Positions 12,501 to 21,940 of a DNA stretch of 64,000 nucleotides are shown here, one piece after another. The DNA comes from Atherix ibis. Its lineage: Eukaryota > Arthropoda > Insecta > Diptera > Athericidae. The position numbers and the translations under genes are program-made. The DNA lies in NCBI GenBank assembly GCA_958298945.1, contig OY282605.1, positions 120,462,267-120,526,266 on the forward strand, read 5' to 3'. Position 1 is the first letter of the stretch; the number at the start of each line of letters is the position of its first letter. Under the pieces are notes generated by a model. The model worked only from the letters and a program-made list of their open reading frames with translations. It was not told where the DNA came from and searched no databases.

Positions 12501-15500
12501 AAATACACCAGAGATATTAGAGGCATCATTACAACCACAAACAAAGCCGGCGTCATCAGTCCCCATTGACTTTCGGAATGAAGTCTTAGCGTATACTACG
12601 AATAGTGGGCAGCATCAAGGGTCCATGATCGAAGAGTATTTGCATGAAACCATGTTGACGAAACCATTGATTTATTAAAGGTACAATTTGGCAACAATGT
12701 GATTTCCTGCAATTGACCTCAAGTGCGCTCGGGTATTTTTTGTGAAGATATGTACAGTCAATGATATATTCAGCAATACTTTACGCCGTTGAAGCCAACA
12801 TTAATCGAAAAATATCGGATTTAAAGTAGGCTTTACTTGAAAAAGTTATCGAAAATTAACAAAGGCGTATCATCGGTCCCTTTTTATTTTCGAAATGAAG
12901 TCGTAGCGTGTACTACTATAATCAAAGAGTATTTGCTTGAAACCATAGTGACGAAGCCATTTATTTATTAATAACACAATTTGGCAACAATGTGATTTCG
13001 TGCAATGGATGTCAAGTGCGCTGGGATATTTCTTGTGAAGATATGTGAAGTCATTGGTATATGCTGACAGTTCAGCAATAATTTACGCCATTGAAGCCAA
13101 CATTAATCGAAAAATATCGGATTTAAAGTAGGCTTTACTTGAAAAAGTGCTCGAAAATTGGGCCAATCAGATGAGCTTCGTCAAGAACACCTGAAAATGC
13201 TTTTTAAGCACTTATAGTGAAAATAAAGCTTTTTGAATATAAACAACCTTTTTGTTGTGAATATAAACTTTATTGTTTTTGCAACGTTTTTTTTTTTTTT
13301 ATAAAATTTTATTACTCTTAAAAAACGCTCGATAGAACCCAATCTAATTAGCTTAGACCTAACCTCATTAAAAATATTGACTAAACTTTAAAGATAAAAA
13401 AAAAATTCTAAAATTAAAATTTACCTTGCAGATGCCATCACAACAATAAGAAGTTCGGAGAGCTAAGGACCTATTCGACAATGCGGTACATGCTAATTAT
13501 GATAGATGAGCCGAAAGCGCTAAAATATTTTATTCACACGCGGAAAAACACATCAAAAAAGCATCGATCACATTTCATTTTGTTGGTAAGGAAGCCAGAA
13601 AGCGTAACCGATTCATGGTTGAAGGAAAGTTTTACCGAATTTTGGAAGCGTTGGATTTTGAATGTGATTGTGATATTTTGGCGGAAAGAAATCAAAGTTT
13701 ACGCATACTCGCCATACAAACGGTCAGTGTTTAGAAAGAAATCACCGTCTATCGTGGATGAGTGGTATTTATTCCCGAAATTGAGTATAAATATGCATCG
13801 GCAACCGTTGCGAATTGGCCTATTTCCCGAGGATGTCAGGGCAGTGTTCGAGAGTAGTGGGAAACTGCGTGGAGTTGACGGCTCAATAACAAATTCCATA
13901 GTTGCTCTGCTCAATGCAACAAGGGTGATAGCTGGAAATCCGGACAACAAGACAAATGGTAGAATCTACGCGAATGGAACAGCCGATGGGAGTATACATT
14001 TAATTTTGAGCGAATCTGTGGACATGGCCCTGAACGCACGGCTCTTGACCCATGATAAGATGGAGTTACACGTGGAACATACAATTACCTTGGAGCGAAA
14101 TGACATCTGCATTATGGTGCCCAGAGCTGGCAGTACCAATATTATTTTCAACATATTTCGTTCGTACAAACCAATCGTGTGGCTGTCAATAATCATTACG
14201 TGCCTGATCACTTACGGTTTCCTAAAGTTGATTGGCGGCCGAAATACGAAGAATTTATTTCTGAACCTTTATGGTTGGAACTTGAACTTCAGTGCAACGC
14301 CCATCATGAAGATGAACAATCCTATTCAGATAGTAGTGACCGCCTGGCTCCTGTACTGTTTGGTAATTACAAGTTCCTATACTGGGAACCTGATAAGCCA
14401 TCTGGTCTTGCCATTGTCCTTGCCCAACATTGACAATATGACCCAATTGGCGCAGTCGAATTACTTTTTTGTGGGATGCGAACGGCATGCCATTCTAATC
14501 AAAGACTATCTCGACTCGTCGATACCAGTTCATGACAAAATAAAGAAAAAGGTTCGCATCGTCAGGGACGAGTACTACAGGGAGCGCCTCTCTGCCAACG
14601 ACCGCAGTTTCGGTTATATTAACAAAGAGTTGACACTTCATTTCTGGATCAAGTCCCAACAGCATGTTGTCGACGGTTATCGTGTCTATCACATGGTTAA
14701 AGAGTGTCCAGTGCCGTTTTTCTCCGTTTACATCGTATCCTACGGATCCCCATTTCTAGGCTATCTCAACCGACTAATCAGACAAAGTCAAGAACACGGC
14801 CTTATGCACCAATGGGAAAGTTATCTTGATAATAAGAGAATTGTCGCCGGTAAATATGGAACTTTGGCCAGCGAAAATAGATCCCCAGTCCCTTTACGCC
14901 TAGGGCATGTACAATCTGCCTTTTATATTCTCTTTATTGGATTATTAATCAGTTTTAGCATTTTTGGCATAGAAATTTTCTATACAAAAATTTATAAAAA
15001 AATTCAACGAAACAATTATGAAAACAAAGTAAAAATTGTTGCGTAAAAATTAAATTCAAAAAACAAATTTTCAAAATTATCACATTTTTTTAAAATACTA
15101 AAAATAAATATTATTTTACTAAACTTTTTTTTTTAATGTTGTTTAGTAGAAAGAAAAAAACAAAATTTTCCACTTAAAACAGTTTTAAAATTTAAGTAAA
15201 TAAAAACGCAGCGCATGCTCGCACATTAGACGACTTCTGGCAAAGTCGGTGCAGTTTCTTTTATTTATTTTTTTACTGCACTTTTTACGTATTTACCTGG
15301 ATTTTCTCTTCTAGAGTTTTGTTGGCATCTTTTAAAGCGGAATTCTCCTGGACTAGCTTAGAGTGGTCTCCAGCCGAATCCTTACAATGTACGGCCGCAA
15401 CGTCTTCTCTTGCTTTCTTGTGGGCCAAACCGACTGTTGACACCTTTTTCGATAAGTCCAAGGCGCTTTGTAATTTTTTCGCTTCTGCCTTGGCTTTTCT

Positions 15501-18500
15501 GGTGTCCGCTTCGTTTTGTGCTCTAGAAAAAAGAATTCAACGAAAATAAATTGAATTTAAAAAATTCACAAAAGAAAACTTTTTATCGGTTTATTTTTTT
15601 TTTTAAGGATTAAAAATTTTCCAAGACCTTCCTAGTTTTTATTGAATAAAAAACTAAAATGTCTGCAATTTCATATTAAAGGTACAAGAAAATTCTTAAC
15701 TGAGTCGATACTACTCGAAATTCAAGTAAATAAAATATTTTCAAAGTTAACGAACAAAATTTTCACCGTTTCGCGTTGTAAAAATTTTTTCCACGCCGCT
15801 ACTGACCCGGTTTTACTGTGAACGAAAAAATTGCGGAGGTCAAAATTTTTGCCCAGGTATACGCAACCTTTTTGGCAAGGAAAATATAAATTACAGGCGT
15901 GGACAATCTGAGTTCTACGGAATCGAAATCAATTTCTGGGAAAGTTAACCTTTTGTACGCGGGTAAGTGCATTTTGTGAGCTGGAATAAGAAATATTTTG
16001 TACGCAACTTAATAATATTCTGCTGTAAGCAACATTTTATTCATTATTGCAGGAATATTTAACCTATTTTGGCTGGTAAAAATAAATTTAAGCTATTTTG
16101 GCAACCTTTTGTGAATAAACAAAATTATTGTCTGGGATTGCCCACCTTTTGGTTGAGTACTAAATGATTGCCTAGGAAGGTCAACCTTTTATATATTCCT
16201 GGGCATAGGAAATTTTTTTTTGGCATGAATTAAATAATGTCCTACGATAGCCTATATTTTATATTCTAGGCTCACCCATAGTTCGTCCGCGGACTCAAGG
16301 ATTTCCTGGAGTGGTGAACCTTTTGTATTTTTCTCTTGTATGCACACAAAATGATATTCTGAGATGGCCAACCTTTTGTTTGTGGGCTGAATTATTTTCG
16401 GGCTTAGTAATTTTCTTAGGGATTAGGTAAATAATATCCGACGACCGCTCATCTTTTGTACATAAAATTATCATATTCTAAGCTTATGAATTTCCTGTAG
16501 TGGTTAGCCTCTAGTATATTCTAGACTAAGCAATTTTTAAAAGTAAGCTAAATAAGATCCTACAAAAAAATATTCTGGGATTGCCAATCTTCTGTCCGCG
16601 GGCTTAAGAATTTTCTGGGGTGGTCTGTCTCTTGTGTACTCCTAGGGTCAGCAATTGATCACAAATAAAATTATTGTCCCCGTTGGCCAACCTTTTGGTT
16701 GAGGGCCGAATAATGTCCTGAGTTGGTCAGCCTTTTGTATATTTCTGGGCTTTGTAATTTTCTTAGGGATTAGGTAAATAATATCCGACGACCGCTCATC
16801 TTTTGTACATAAAATTATCATATGTGTATTCTAAGCTTATGAATTTCCTGGAGTGGTCAGTCTCTTACTATTGTATATTCCTAGGTTAAGCAATTTTTAA
16901 AAGTAAGCTAAATAAGATCCTACAAAAAAATATTCTGGGATTGACAATCTTCTGTCCGCGGGCTTAAGAATTTTCTGGGGTGGTCTGTCTCTTGTGTACT
17001 CCTAGGGTCAGCAATTGTTTGAAGTTTAGTTAAATAATATCCTCCGATAGCCAACCTTTTGTGCACAAATAAAATTATGATTGAGGGTCTAATAATTTTC
17101 TAGGAAGGACAGCCTTTTATATATTCCTGGGCCGAGCAATTTTTGTTTTGGCATCAGTTCAATAATGTCCTACGATAGCCCATATTTTATACGCAAACAA
17201 AATTATATTCTGGGCTCGCCCATAGTTCGTCCGCGGTTTCAAAAATTGTGTACTCCTAGGCAACCTTTTGTGTACTCCTAGGCTCAGCAATTGTTTGAAG
17301 TTTAGTTAAATAATATCCTGCGATAGCGAATCTTTTGTATGTAAATAAAATAATATTCTGAGATGGCCAACCTTTTGTTTGCGGGCTAAATAACTTAAGG
17401 AGTTAGTCAGCCTTTTGTGTATTCCTGGGCTTAGTAATTTTCTTTGGGATTAGGTAAATAATATCAGCACATATTTTGTCCATAAAACAATCATATTCTG
17501 AGCTTATGAATTTTCTTGAGTGGTGAGACTTTCGTGTATTCCTGGGTTTAGTAAATTTTTCAAAGCTAAATAAGATCCTACAAAATAATATTCTGGGATC
17601 GCCAATCCTCTGTCCGAGGGTTTAAGAATTTTCTGAGGTGGTCAACCTTTTATATATTCCTAGGCTTAGCAATTATTTGAAGGTTAGTTAAAAAATATCC
17701 TGCGTTAACCAATCTTTTGTACGTAAACAAAATAATATTCTCGGACAACTAATCTTCTGTGCGCAGGCTTAAAAATTTCCTGAGCTGGTCCACCATCTTC
17801 TGTGCGCAGGCTTAAAGCAGCATTGGTATTAGAGCCAAATAAACTCCAAGTAAATAAATCCTTTTGTTAAATTTATTTACATAATTTTGAAAGATATTTT
17901 CTTCCTCAATTGTTATGTTACTTCTTATTTTATTCACATATAGAGTTAAGAGAATAGAAATTTCTTAGATAAATCGTGCGAAGATTTTCTTTTTGCACTC
18001 TCAAATAAATTGAATTCTGTAAGCCTTAAAATAAGATCGAGTTTTTGAATGTCAAATTGTGTATTGGAATTTTATGGTGAGTTTAGTATACAATATTTTA
18101 GATTATGCTAATTTTTAGATACTTTATGATAAAGGATATTCTATAGAAAGTTTCTGTTTGTTAAAACCTCATATTGATTAATCTCAAAGCTTCCAATGTA
18201 GATGGTCAAAATTAGTAATCATGTAAAGAAACCGTTTTCATTCGAACATAACCTTTTTAAATAAAACGCGTTGTGTCACTCCTTAAAAATTTATTTATGA
18301 AAATCAGGGATATTATTAATAAGCATTTCTAATGAACGAAAACACGTTCATTTATCGATAACCGGTTGAATGGAAATGTGACACTTTACGAAAGCCAATT
18401 TTAAACTGTCAAAACTAAAACTTTTTTCAAAATGGCGACCTGTCAAAGTTGTTAACCTTTTTCTGTAGAACACCCTGCATAATAAAATAAATATTTTCTT

Positions 18501-19244
18501 TTTAAAATCTTACCTTAAAGCTCGAACAGCAGTTTTTTCGCTGGCAAGTGCCGTCTTCAGGTCGGTTATCTCGAGTCGCATCTGGTCGGCGTGAGCGCTC
18601 AACTTTTGCACTAACGCCGAGTTCTGCTCTTCCAACTTCCGTTTCAGTCTTGGCGGCGGGGCTTTGATTACCGATGAAATCTGCGAAAGTAGAATTTTAT
18701 CGGTTTTCGGCGGGGGTAGAGGGGGTTTTGTCACAACACGCTTCTCCGTGTCAATTCCTTTTATATGATTTTCTACATCTGATTTTAACGGCTGTACTAT
18801 TTTAGGAACAGGATGTGGGGTTGTGGTATTTCCACTATTGTTCTGGGTATTCTCCTTATTCGATTGATTAACCATTTCGATAGTATTTCCGCTACTATTA
18901 GTCGTATGGCTACTATTACTATGTGAATCGGTTTTTGTTTTTCGTTTCTTGTTCGTATTCAAGCTACTGTCGTGGGTGGCAAGATTTATTAATGGCTTTT
19001 TCTTCCTTTTCAGCCTGTTTTGTATCATTTTTTGTAGAACTGGTGTCTGTGTGGAATTGTTTGTACCCTCCTTTTCTGTATCACTTTTCGCAATTATCAT
19101 CAGCGCCCTCTTTGAATCGTTTCCTTGTAAAATCGTCGCCTTTGGTTCAATTTTGTCACATTTTATTGTCTCTTCATTTGGGCTGGGTTCGTTTCTTAAA
19201 GTCGCTGTCGATTCGCTGAAGGTCGTTTTCTTAATATCTGCCAT
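6272..19244 (-). CDS. Nuclear-type coiled-coil protein, four-exon gene (family unknown)
   Basis: Exons (minus strand): 19244-18514, 15522-15297, 6715-6602 and probably 6502-6272. The ATG at 19244 sits in CAAAATGG, a good insect context, after an in-frame stop. Exon 1 ends ..TTAAG/GTAAGA with two spare bases; exon 2 begins TTTTTTCTAG/A with the single base that completes an Arg codon, and ends CCAG/GTAAAT in phase 0; exon 3 (114 nt, phase 0 both sides) is bounded by TTTCAG and GTAAGT. The phases fit throughout. The product is about 433 residues: a Ser/Thr/Asn-rich N-terminal part with basic clusters (RLKRKKKP at 77-84, NKKRKTK near 97) that look like nuclear localisation signals, a KEN tripeptide at 129-131, a Pro-rich PPLPPPK near 174, then a heptad-rich coiled coil from about 200 to 357 running across exons 1-3. 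Exon 4 is less sure because its acceptor (TTGTAAG) has no pyrimidine tract; without splicing, exon 3 would end after Val-Ser. I do not recognise the family. Intron 2 contains the IR gene on the other strand. Confidence 0.65.
6602..6715 (-). CDS. Exon 3 of the coiled-coil gene
   Basis: A 38-codon exon bounded by GCATTTCAG and GTAAGTT, phase 0 on both sides, continuing the heptad pattern (AERRKVAEMREQKH). It is too short for an ordinary open-frame search and was found by its splice sites and composition. It could belong to another minus-strand gene, but its phase and coiled-coil content fit exon 2 exactly. Confidence 0.65.
6716..9470. other. A+T-rich intronic DNA
   Basis: This is the 3' part of the long intron of the coiled-coil gene. 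It is mostly homopolymeric A/T. A 31-bp direct duplication (AAATGCCCAAAATATGcCAG..) lies at 8590-8651, and a roughly 60-bp duplication (ATTTTTrTATTTGCTGATyAA) at 9213-9300 just upstream of the IR gene. No further gene is supported. Confidence 0.5.
7801..7992 (+). CDS. Short open frame, doubtful
   Basis: 63 sense codons between stops, without an ATG near the start, in the large intron of the minus-strand gene. The translation is protein-like (contains FFYSETGRSQLDCFRILKSE) and the stretch is less A+T-rich than its flanks. An overlapping frame starts ATG at 7787 and is open for 24 codons. No motif is recognised; it could be a transposon fragment. Confidence 0.15.
   Translation, partial: NYFAQCKKVSETSARGYFVALFFYSETGRSQLDCFRILKSEPEKGMIKSRTSTILKDMFKIKF
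9474..9481 (+). promoter_or_regulatory. TATA box of the IR gene
   Basis: TATAAAAA lies 53 bp upstream of the ATG at 9527, so transcription would begin near 9504 and leave a 5' leader of about 20 nt. The spacing is right for a TATA promoter, but A+T-rich background makes chance matches common. Confidence 0.45.
9527..15046 (+). CDS. Ionotropic receptor (IR, iGluR-like chemoreceptor)
   Basis: Exons 9527-9816 and 13432-15046. Exon 1 (290 nt) encodes a signal peptide (hydrophobic residues 5-19, MTLRTILIIFVAVLRIFVNS) and ends TATGAG/GTAAGT; exon 2 starts after TTACCTTGCAG with the one base needed to restore Arg, then 16 in-frame codons before the first internal Met. The product is 634 residues, usual for divergent insect IRs. 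Order: degenerate amino-terminal domain; S1 lobe (LRIGLFPEDVRAVF near 223); M1 about 344-365; pore region and M3 with SSYTGNLISHL near 411-421, matching the SYTANL signature of ionotropic glutamate receptors; S2 lobe; last membrane helix about 590-614 with a short cytoplasmic tail. IRs are dendritic cation channels of sensory neurons that respond to odours, tastants, temperature or humidity. The subfamily cannot be told here. The frame is intact. It lies wholly inside an intron of the opposite-strand gene, and its own intron carries two dead transposons. Confidence 0.88.
10045..10072. repeat. Poly-C tract in the IR intron
   Basis: CCCCCCCTCCCCCCC-type run, the second such tract in the window (compare 61-82). 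The rest of 9819-10872 is intronic A/T sequence without genes. Confidence 0.75.
10875..12112 (+). mobile_element. Mariner element with intact ends, inactive transposase
   Basis: The ends are perfect inverted repeats: ACTTAAAAATGCGGGATT at 10875-10892 and its reverse complement at 12095-12112, each bordered by TA (10873-74 and 12113-14), the expected mariner target duplication. The total of 1238 bp is near the usual 1.3 kb of a full element. It lies in the IR intron, in the same orientation as the gene. Confidence 0.9.
11030..12047 (+). pseudogene. Mariner transposase (DD34D), broken
   Basis: Transposase of the Tc1/mariner superfamily, which cuts and joins transposon ends. The N-terminal helix-turn-helix part (REVLIYFF.., CERWFVRFRSGDF) runs in the frame of 11066-11377; near 11315 the frame changes and about ten residues of the second helix-turn-helix are missing, after which the frame of 11151-12047 carries the rest: WVPYEL, first catalytic Asp in ITGDKKLIHYDN, second in HHDNARPH, third in SPDLAPSDYH, with 34 residues between the last two. 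The end (WEKVVASDGQYFE) is intact. The start codon also seems lost: the expected ATG position reads ATT. The catalytic residues survive, so inactivation was probably recent. Confidence 0.85.
12115..12540. other. Intronic DNA, nothing recognised
   Basis: Sequence of moderate composition between the two transposon remnants in the IR intron. No frame or repeat could be assigned. The short stretch 13200-13431 before the IR acceptor is likewise empty. Confidence 0.5.
12540..13200 (+). pseudogene. Tandemly duplicated remnant of a Tc1/mariner-type transposase
   Basis: Two copies of the same ~300-bp segment (about 12545-12850 and 12862-13195). In shifting frames each gives ETIDLLKVQFGNNVIS, then GYFL*RYVKS-like and EANINRKISDLK*ALLEKV. 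The second copy continues into LENWANQMSFVKN. This order corresponds to the C-terminal half of the common insect transposases with a QQDGATCHT..DLTPLDYFLWGYVKS core and a VIENW..GGH tail. Stops and frameshifts abound in both copies. The first catalytic part and the ends of the element are missing. Family assignment rests on remembered motifs. Confidence 0.6.
15103..15108 (+). promoter_or_regulatory. Poly(A) signal of the IR gene
   Basis: AATAAA 57 nt after the IR stop codon. The transcript would end before exon 2 of the opposite-strand gene at 15297, so the two need not overlap in mature mRNA. Confidence 0.5.
15297..15522 (-). CDS. Exon 2 of the coiled-coil gene
   Basis: 226 nt, entered in the phase left by exon 1. 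It encodes about 75 residues of charged Ala/Lys/Glu-rich coiled coil, ending ..KTLEEKIQ before the donor GTAAAT. The acceptor has a clean pyrimidine tract (TTCTTTTTTCTAG). The plus-strand open frame across the same bases is its shadow. Confidence 0.75.
15850..17815. repeat. Degenerate minisatellite in intron 1 of the coiled-coil gene
   Basis: The phrase AATAATATTCTGGGATGGCCAACCTTTTGT, broken into variants, returns many times with companions such as TTCCTGGGCTTAGTAATTTTC and GGCTTAAGAATTTTCTGG. The small unit is roughly 70-90 bp. A larger block is duplicated: about 16395-16655 and 16745-17015 agree closely (CGACGACCGCTCATCTTTTGT at both). The tract ends near CTTCTGTGCGCAGGCTTAAA, which itself occurs twice (17755 and 17796). 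Confidence 0.8.
17816..18513. other. Intron 1 remainder, no gene
   Basis: Ordinary intronic DNA up to the exon 1 boundary. The stretch 18290-18480 is somewhat richer in G+C and ends GTAGAACACCCTGCATAATA, a form often seen at transposon ends, but no matching opposite end was found. Confidence 0.4.
18514..19244 (-). CDS. Exon 1 of the coiled-coil gene
   Basis: This 731-nt exon encodes the start Met, the low-complexity basic N-terminus and the first heptads of the coiled coil (from about residue 200, RLKRKLEEQNSALVQKL). Codon composition is clearly more G+C-rich than the surrounding intron. The donor GTAAGA at 18513 agrees with the consensus. Confidence 0.75.
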
Positions 19245-19780
19245 TTTGTCATTCAGTTAAAAAATGTCAAATAAAGTTAATCCTTCCTTCGTTATTTTTA
19301 ATATAATTTTTATTTCTTCTTTTACGTTTAATTTATTTACTTTTCAGTCCAACCTATTTGTCTCAATATATAAAAAAGTCTCTTTTACTTCAATTTTAGT
19401 ATATTTTCTTATTAAAAAATATTTGCAATTGTTATCTTTGGCTCGGATTATTCTTCCTTATATTATCAGTTTTCTCTTAATTATTTATTTGCATTATTTT
19501 TCTTCTTCATAGACGATTTCTTTTATATTTTTGGTTATTCTCCTGGGATATTCTTAAAGCTTTATAATTTGTCTGAAATTATAAGAAAGTTTCAAATAAT
19601 ATTAATTATCTTTTATGATACTTGATTAAAAATATTATAAAAGTCTTAAAAATACCCAAATGGGAATAATAAAAAAAGTATTAAAATTTAACCAAGAAAT
19701 GCTTACTAAAACTATTTATCTAAAAAGTTTAACTGAAAAATTTTAATTGAAATATCTTTTTCCTTTGCTGGAAATAAACA
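19245..19780. other. Upstream region of the coiled-coil gene
   Basis: T-rich on the plus strand, with no clear TATA box on the minus strand near 19280. The promoter is presumably here or within the minisatellite beyond. The plus-strand open frame at 19264-19512 is low-complexity Phe/Leu/Ile and is not believed. Confidence 0.35.
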
Positions 19781-21940
19781 TGACAATTTTTATTGAAAAT
19801 TTTTACCGAAAACTTTTACCGAAATTATTTAACAAACATTTCTGGCGAACATTTTTACCAGAAATTTTCAGCGAAAATTTTTACTGAAAGTTTTTACCGA
19901 CAATTTTCACCGAATATTTTTACCGACAATTTTTACCGAACATTTTTACCGAACATTTTTACCGACAATTTTTACCGACAATTTTTACCAACAATTTTTA
20001 TGGACAATTTTTACCGACAATTTTTACCAACAATTTTTACCGAAATTTTTTACCGAAAATTTTTACCGACATTTTTTTACCGAACATTTTTAGCGAAAAT
20101 TTTTACCGAAATATTTAACAACATTTTTACTAAAAATTTTTCTGAAAATTTTTTCTCAAAATTTTTATTGAAACTGGTTACTAAAAATTTTTACTGAAAA
20201 TGTTTACCAAAAACTTTTACCGAACGTTTTTACCGCAAACTTTTAACGAAAATTTTAAGCGAAAATTTTAATTGAACGTTTTTACAGAAAATTTTTACCG
20301 AACATTTCTTAAAAAAAATTTAAACTGATAATTTAACTGAAAACTTTTTTTACTGAAAATTTTTACTGAAAATTTTTACTGAAAATTTTTACTGAAAATT
20401 TTTACTGAAAATTTTTACTGAAAATATTTACTGAAAATTTTTACTGAAAATTTTTACTGAAAATTTTTACTGAAAATTTTTACTGAAAATTTTTACTGAA
20501 AATTTTTACTGAAAATTTTTACTGAAAATTTTTACTGAAAATTTTTACTGAAAATTTTTACTGAAAATTTTTACTGAAAATTTTTACTGAAAATTTTTAC
20601 TGAAAATTTTTACTGAAAATTTTTACTGAAAATTTTTACTGAAAATTTTTACTGAAAATTTTTACTGAAAATTTTTACTGAAAATTTTTACTGAAAATTT
20701 TTACTGAAAATTTTTACTGAAAATTTTTACTGAAAATTTTTACTGAAAATTTTTACTGAAAATTTTTACTGAAAATTTTTACTGAAAATTTTTACTGAAA
20801 ATTTTTACTGAAAATTTTTACTGAAAATTTTTACTGAAAATTTTTACTGAAAATTTTTACTGAAAATTTTTACTGAAAATTTTTACTGAAAATTTTTACT
20901 GAAAATTTTTACTGAAAATTTTTACTGAAAATTTTTACTGAAAATTTTTACTGAAAATTTTTACTGGAAATTTTTACTGGAAATTTTTACTGAAAATTTT
21001 TACTGAAAATTTTTACTGAAAATTTTTACTGAAAATAAGTTTTTACCAAAAACTTTTACTGAAAATTTTTACTGAAAATTTTTACTGCAAATTTTTACTG
21101 AAAATATTTACCGAAAATTGTTACCGAACATTTTTTACCGAAATTTTTACAGAAAATTTTTTACCGAACATTTTTACCGATCATTTTTTACCGAACATTT
21201 TTCACCGATAATTTTAAACAAAATTTTTTACCGATAATTTTGACCAACAATTTTTACTGAAAATTTTTACTGAAAAGTTTTACTGAAAATTTTTATTGAA
21301 AATTTTTACAGATAATTTTTACCAAATATTTTTACCAAAATTTTTTACCAATAATTTTTACCGAAAATTTTTACTGAAAATTTTAAGCGAAAATGTTTGC
21401 CACAGATTTTTATTGAAAGCTTTTCCCGAATATTTAACTGATAATTTTAGCTGAATACTTTTACCGAAAAGTTAAACTAAAAATTTTTACCGACAATATT
21501 GACCAATAATTTTTTACCGAAAATTTTTGCCATAAATTTTTACTGTAATTGTTTACCAAAAATTTTTACTGAAAATTTTCACTGAACTTTTTTCTGAAAA
21601 TTTTTACCGAACATTTTTCCCGAAATTTAAAAAAAATTTAAACAGATAATTTTAGCTGAAAATATTGACCGAAAAGTTTAACTGATAATTTTCACCGACA
21701 ATGTTGACCAAAAATTGTTACCAAAACCACAACTGAAAATTTTTACTGAAATTGTTTACCAACAATTTTTACTGAACATTTTTACTGAAAATTTTTACCG
21801 AAAACTTTTACTGAAAATTTTTACGGAAAATTCTTACCGTAAATTTTTACCGAAAATGTTCACCCACAATTTTTAACCAAAATATTTGCAGAGTATTTTT
21901 ACCGATAATTTTTACTGAACATTTTTACCGAATTTTCCCG
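19780..21940. repeat. 13-bp minisatellite, unit ACTGAAAATTTTT
   Basis: The core, about 20345-21035, is some fifty nearly identical copies of the 13-bp unit ACTGAAAATTTTT with only a few variants (for example GGAAATTTTTACT near 20970). Both flanks hold the same unit in many diverged forms (ACCGACAATTTTT, ACCGAACATTTTT, AACTGATAATTTT). The pattern of clean centre and worn edges is what unequal exchange or slippage produces. The long open frame at 19793-20197 is only the repeat read as Phe/Tyr/Asn/Thr and is not a gene. Confidence 0.97.

Noticed and set aside
13699..14692. Several 65-84-codon frames on both strands inside the IR
   Set aside because: Shadows of the intact IR frame, which has the family signatures.
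18440..18484. Transposon end (GTAGAACACCCTGCATAATA)
   Set aside because: No matching inverted end or target duplication was found in the vicinity.
18923..19260. Plus-strand frames of 98 and 103 codons
   Set aside because: Antisense to exon 1 of the coiled-coil gene; hydrophobic products arise from its Lys/Asn-rich codons.
19793..20197. 134-codon open frame
   Set aside because: It is the 13-bp minisatellite read in one frame; a 13-bp unit cycles through all three frames, giving a Phe/Tyr/Asn/Thr-rich pseudo-peptide.
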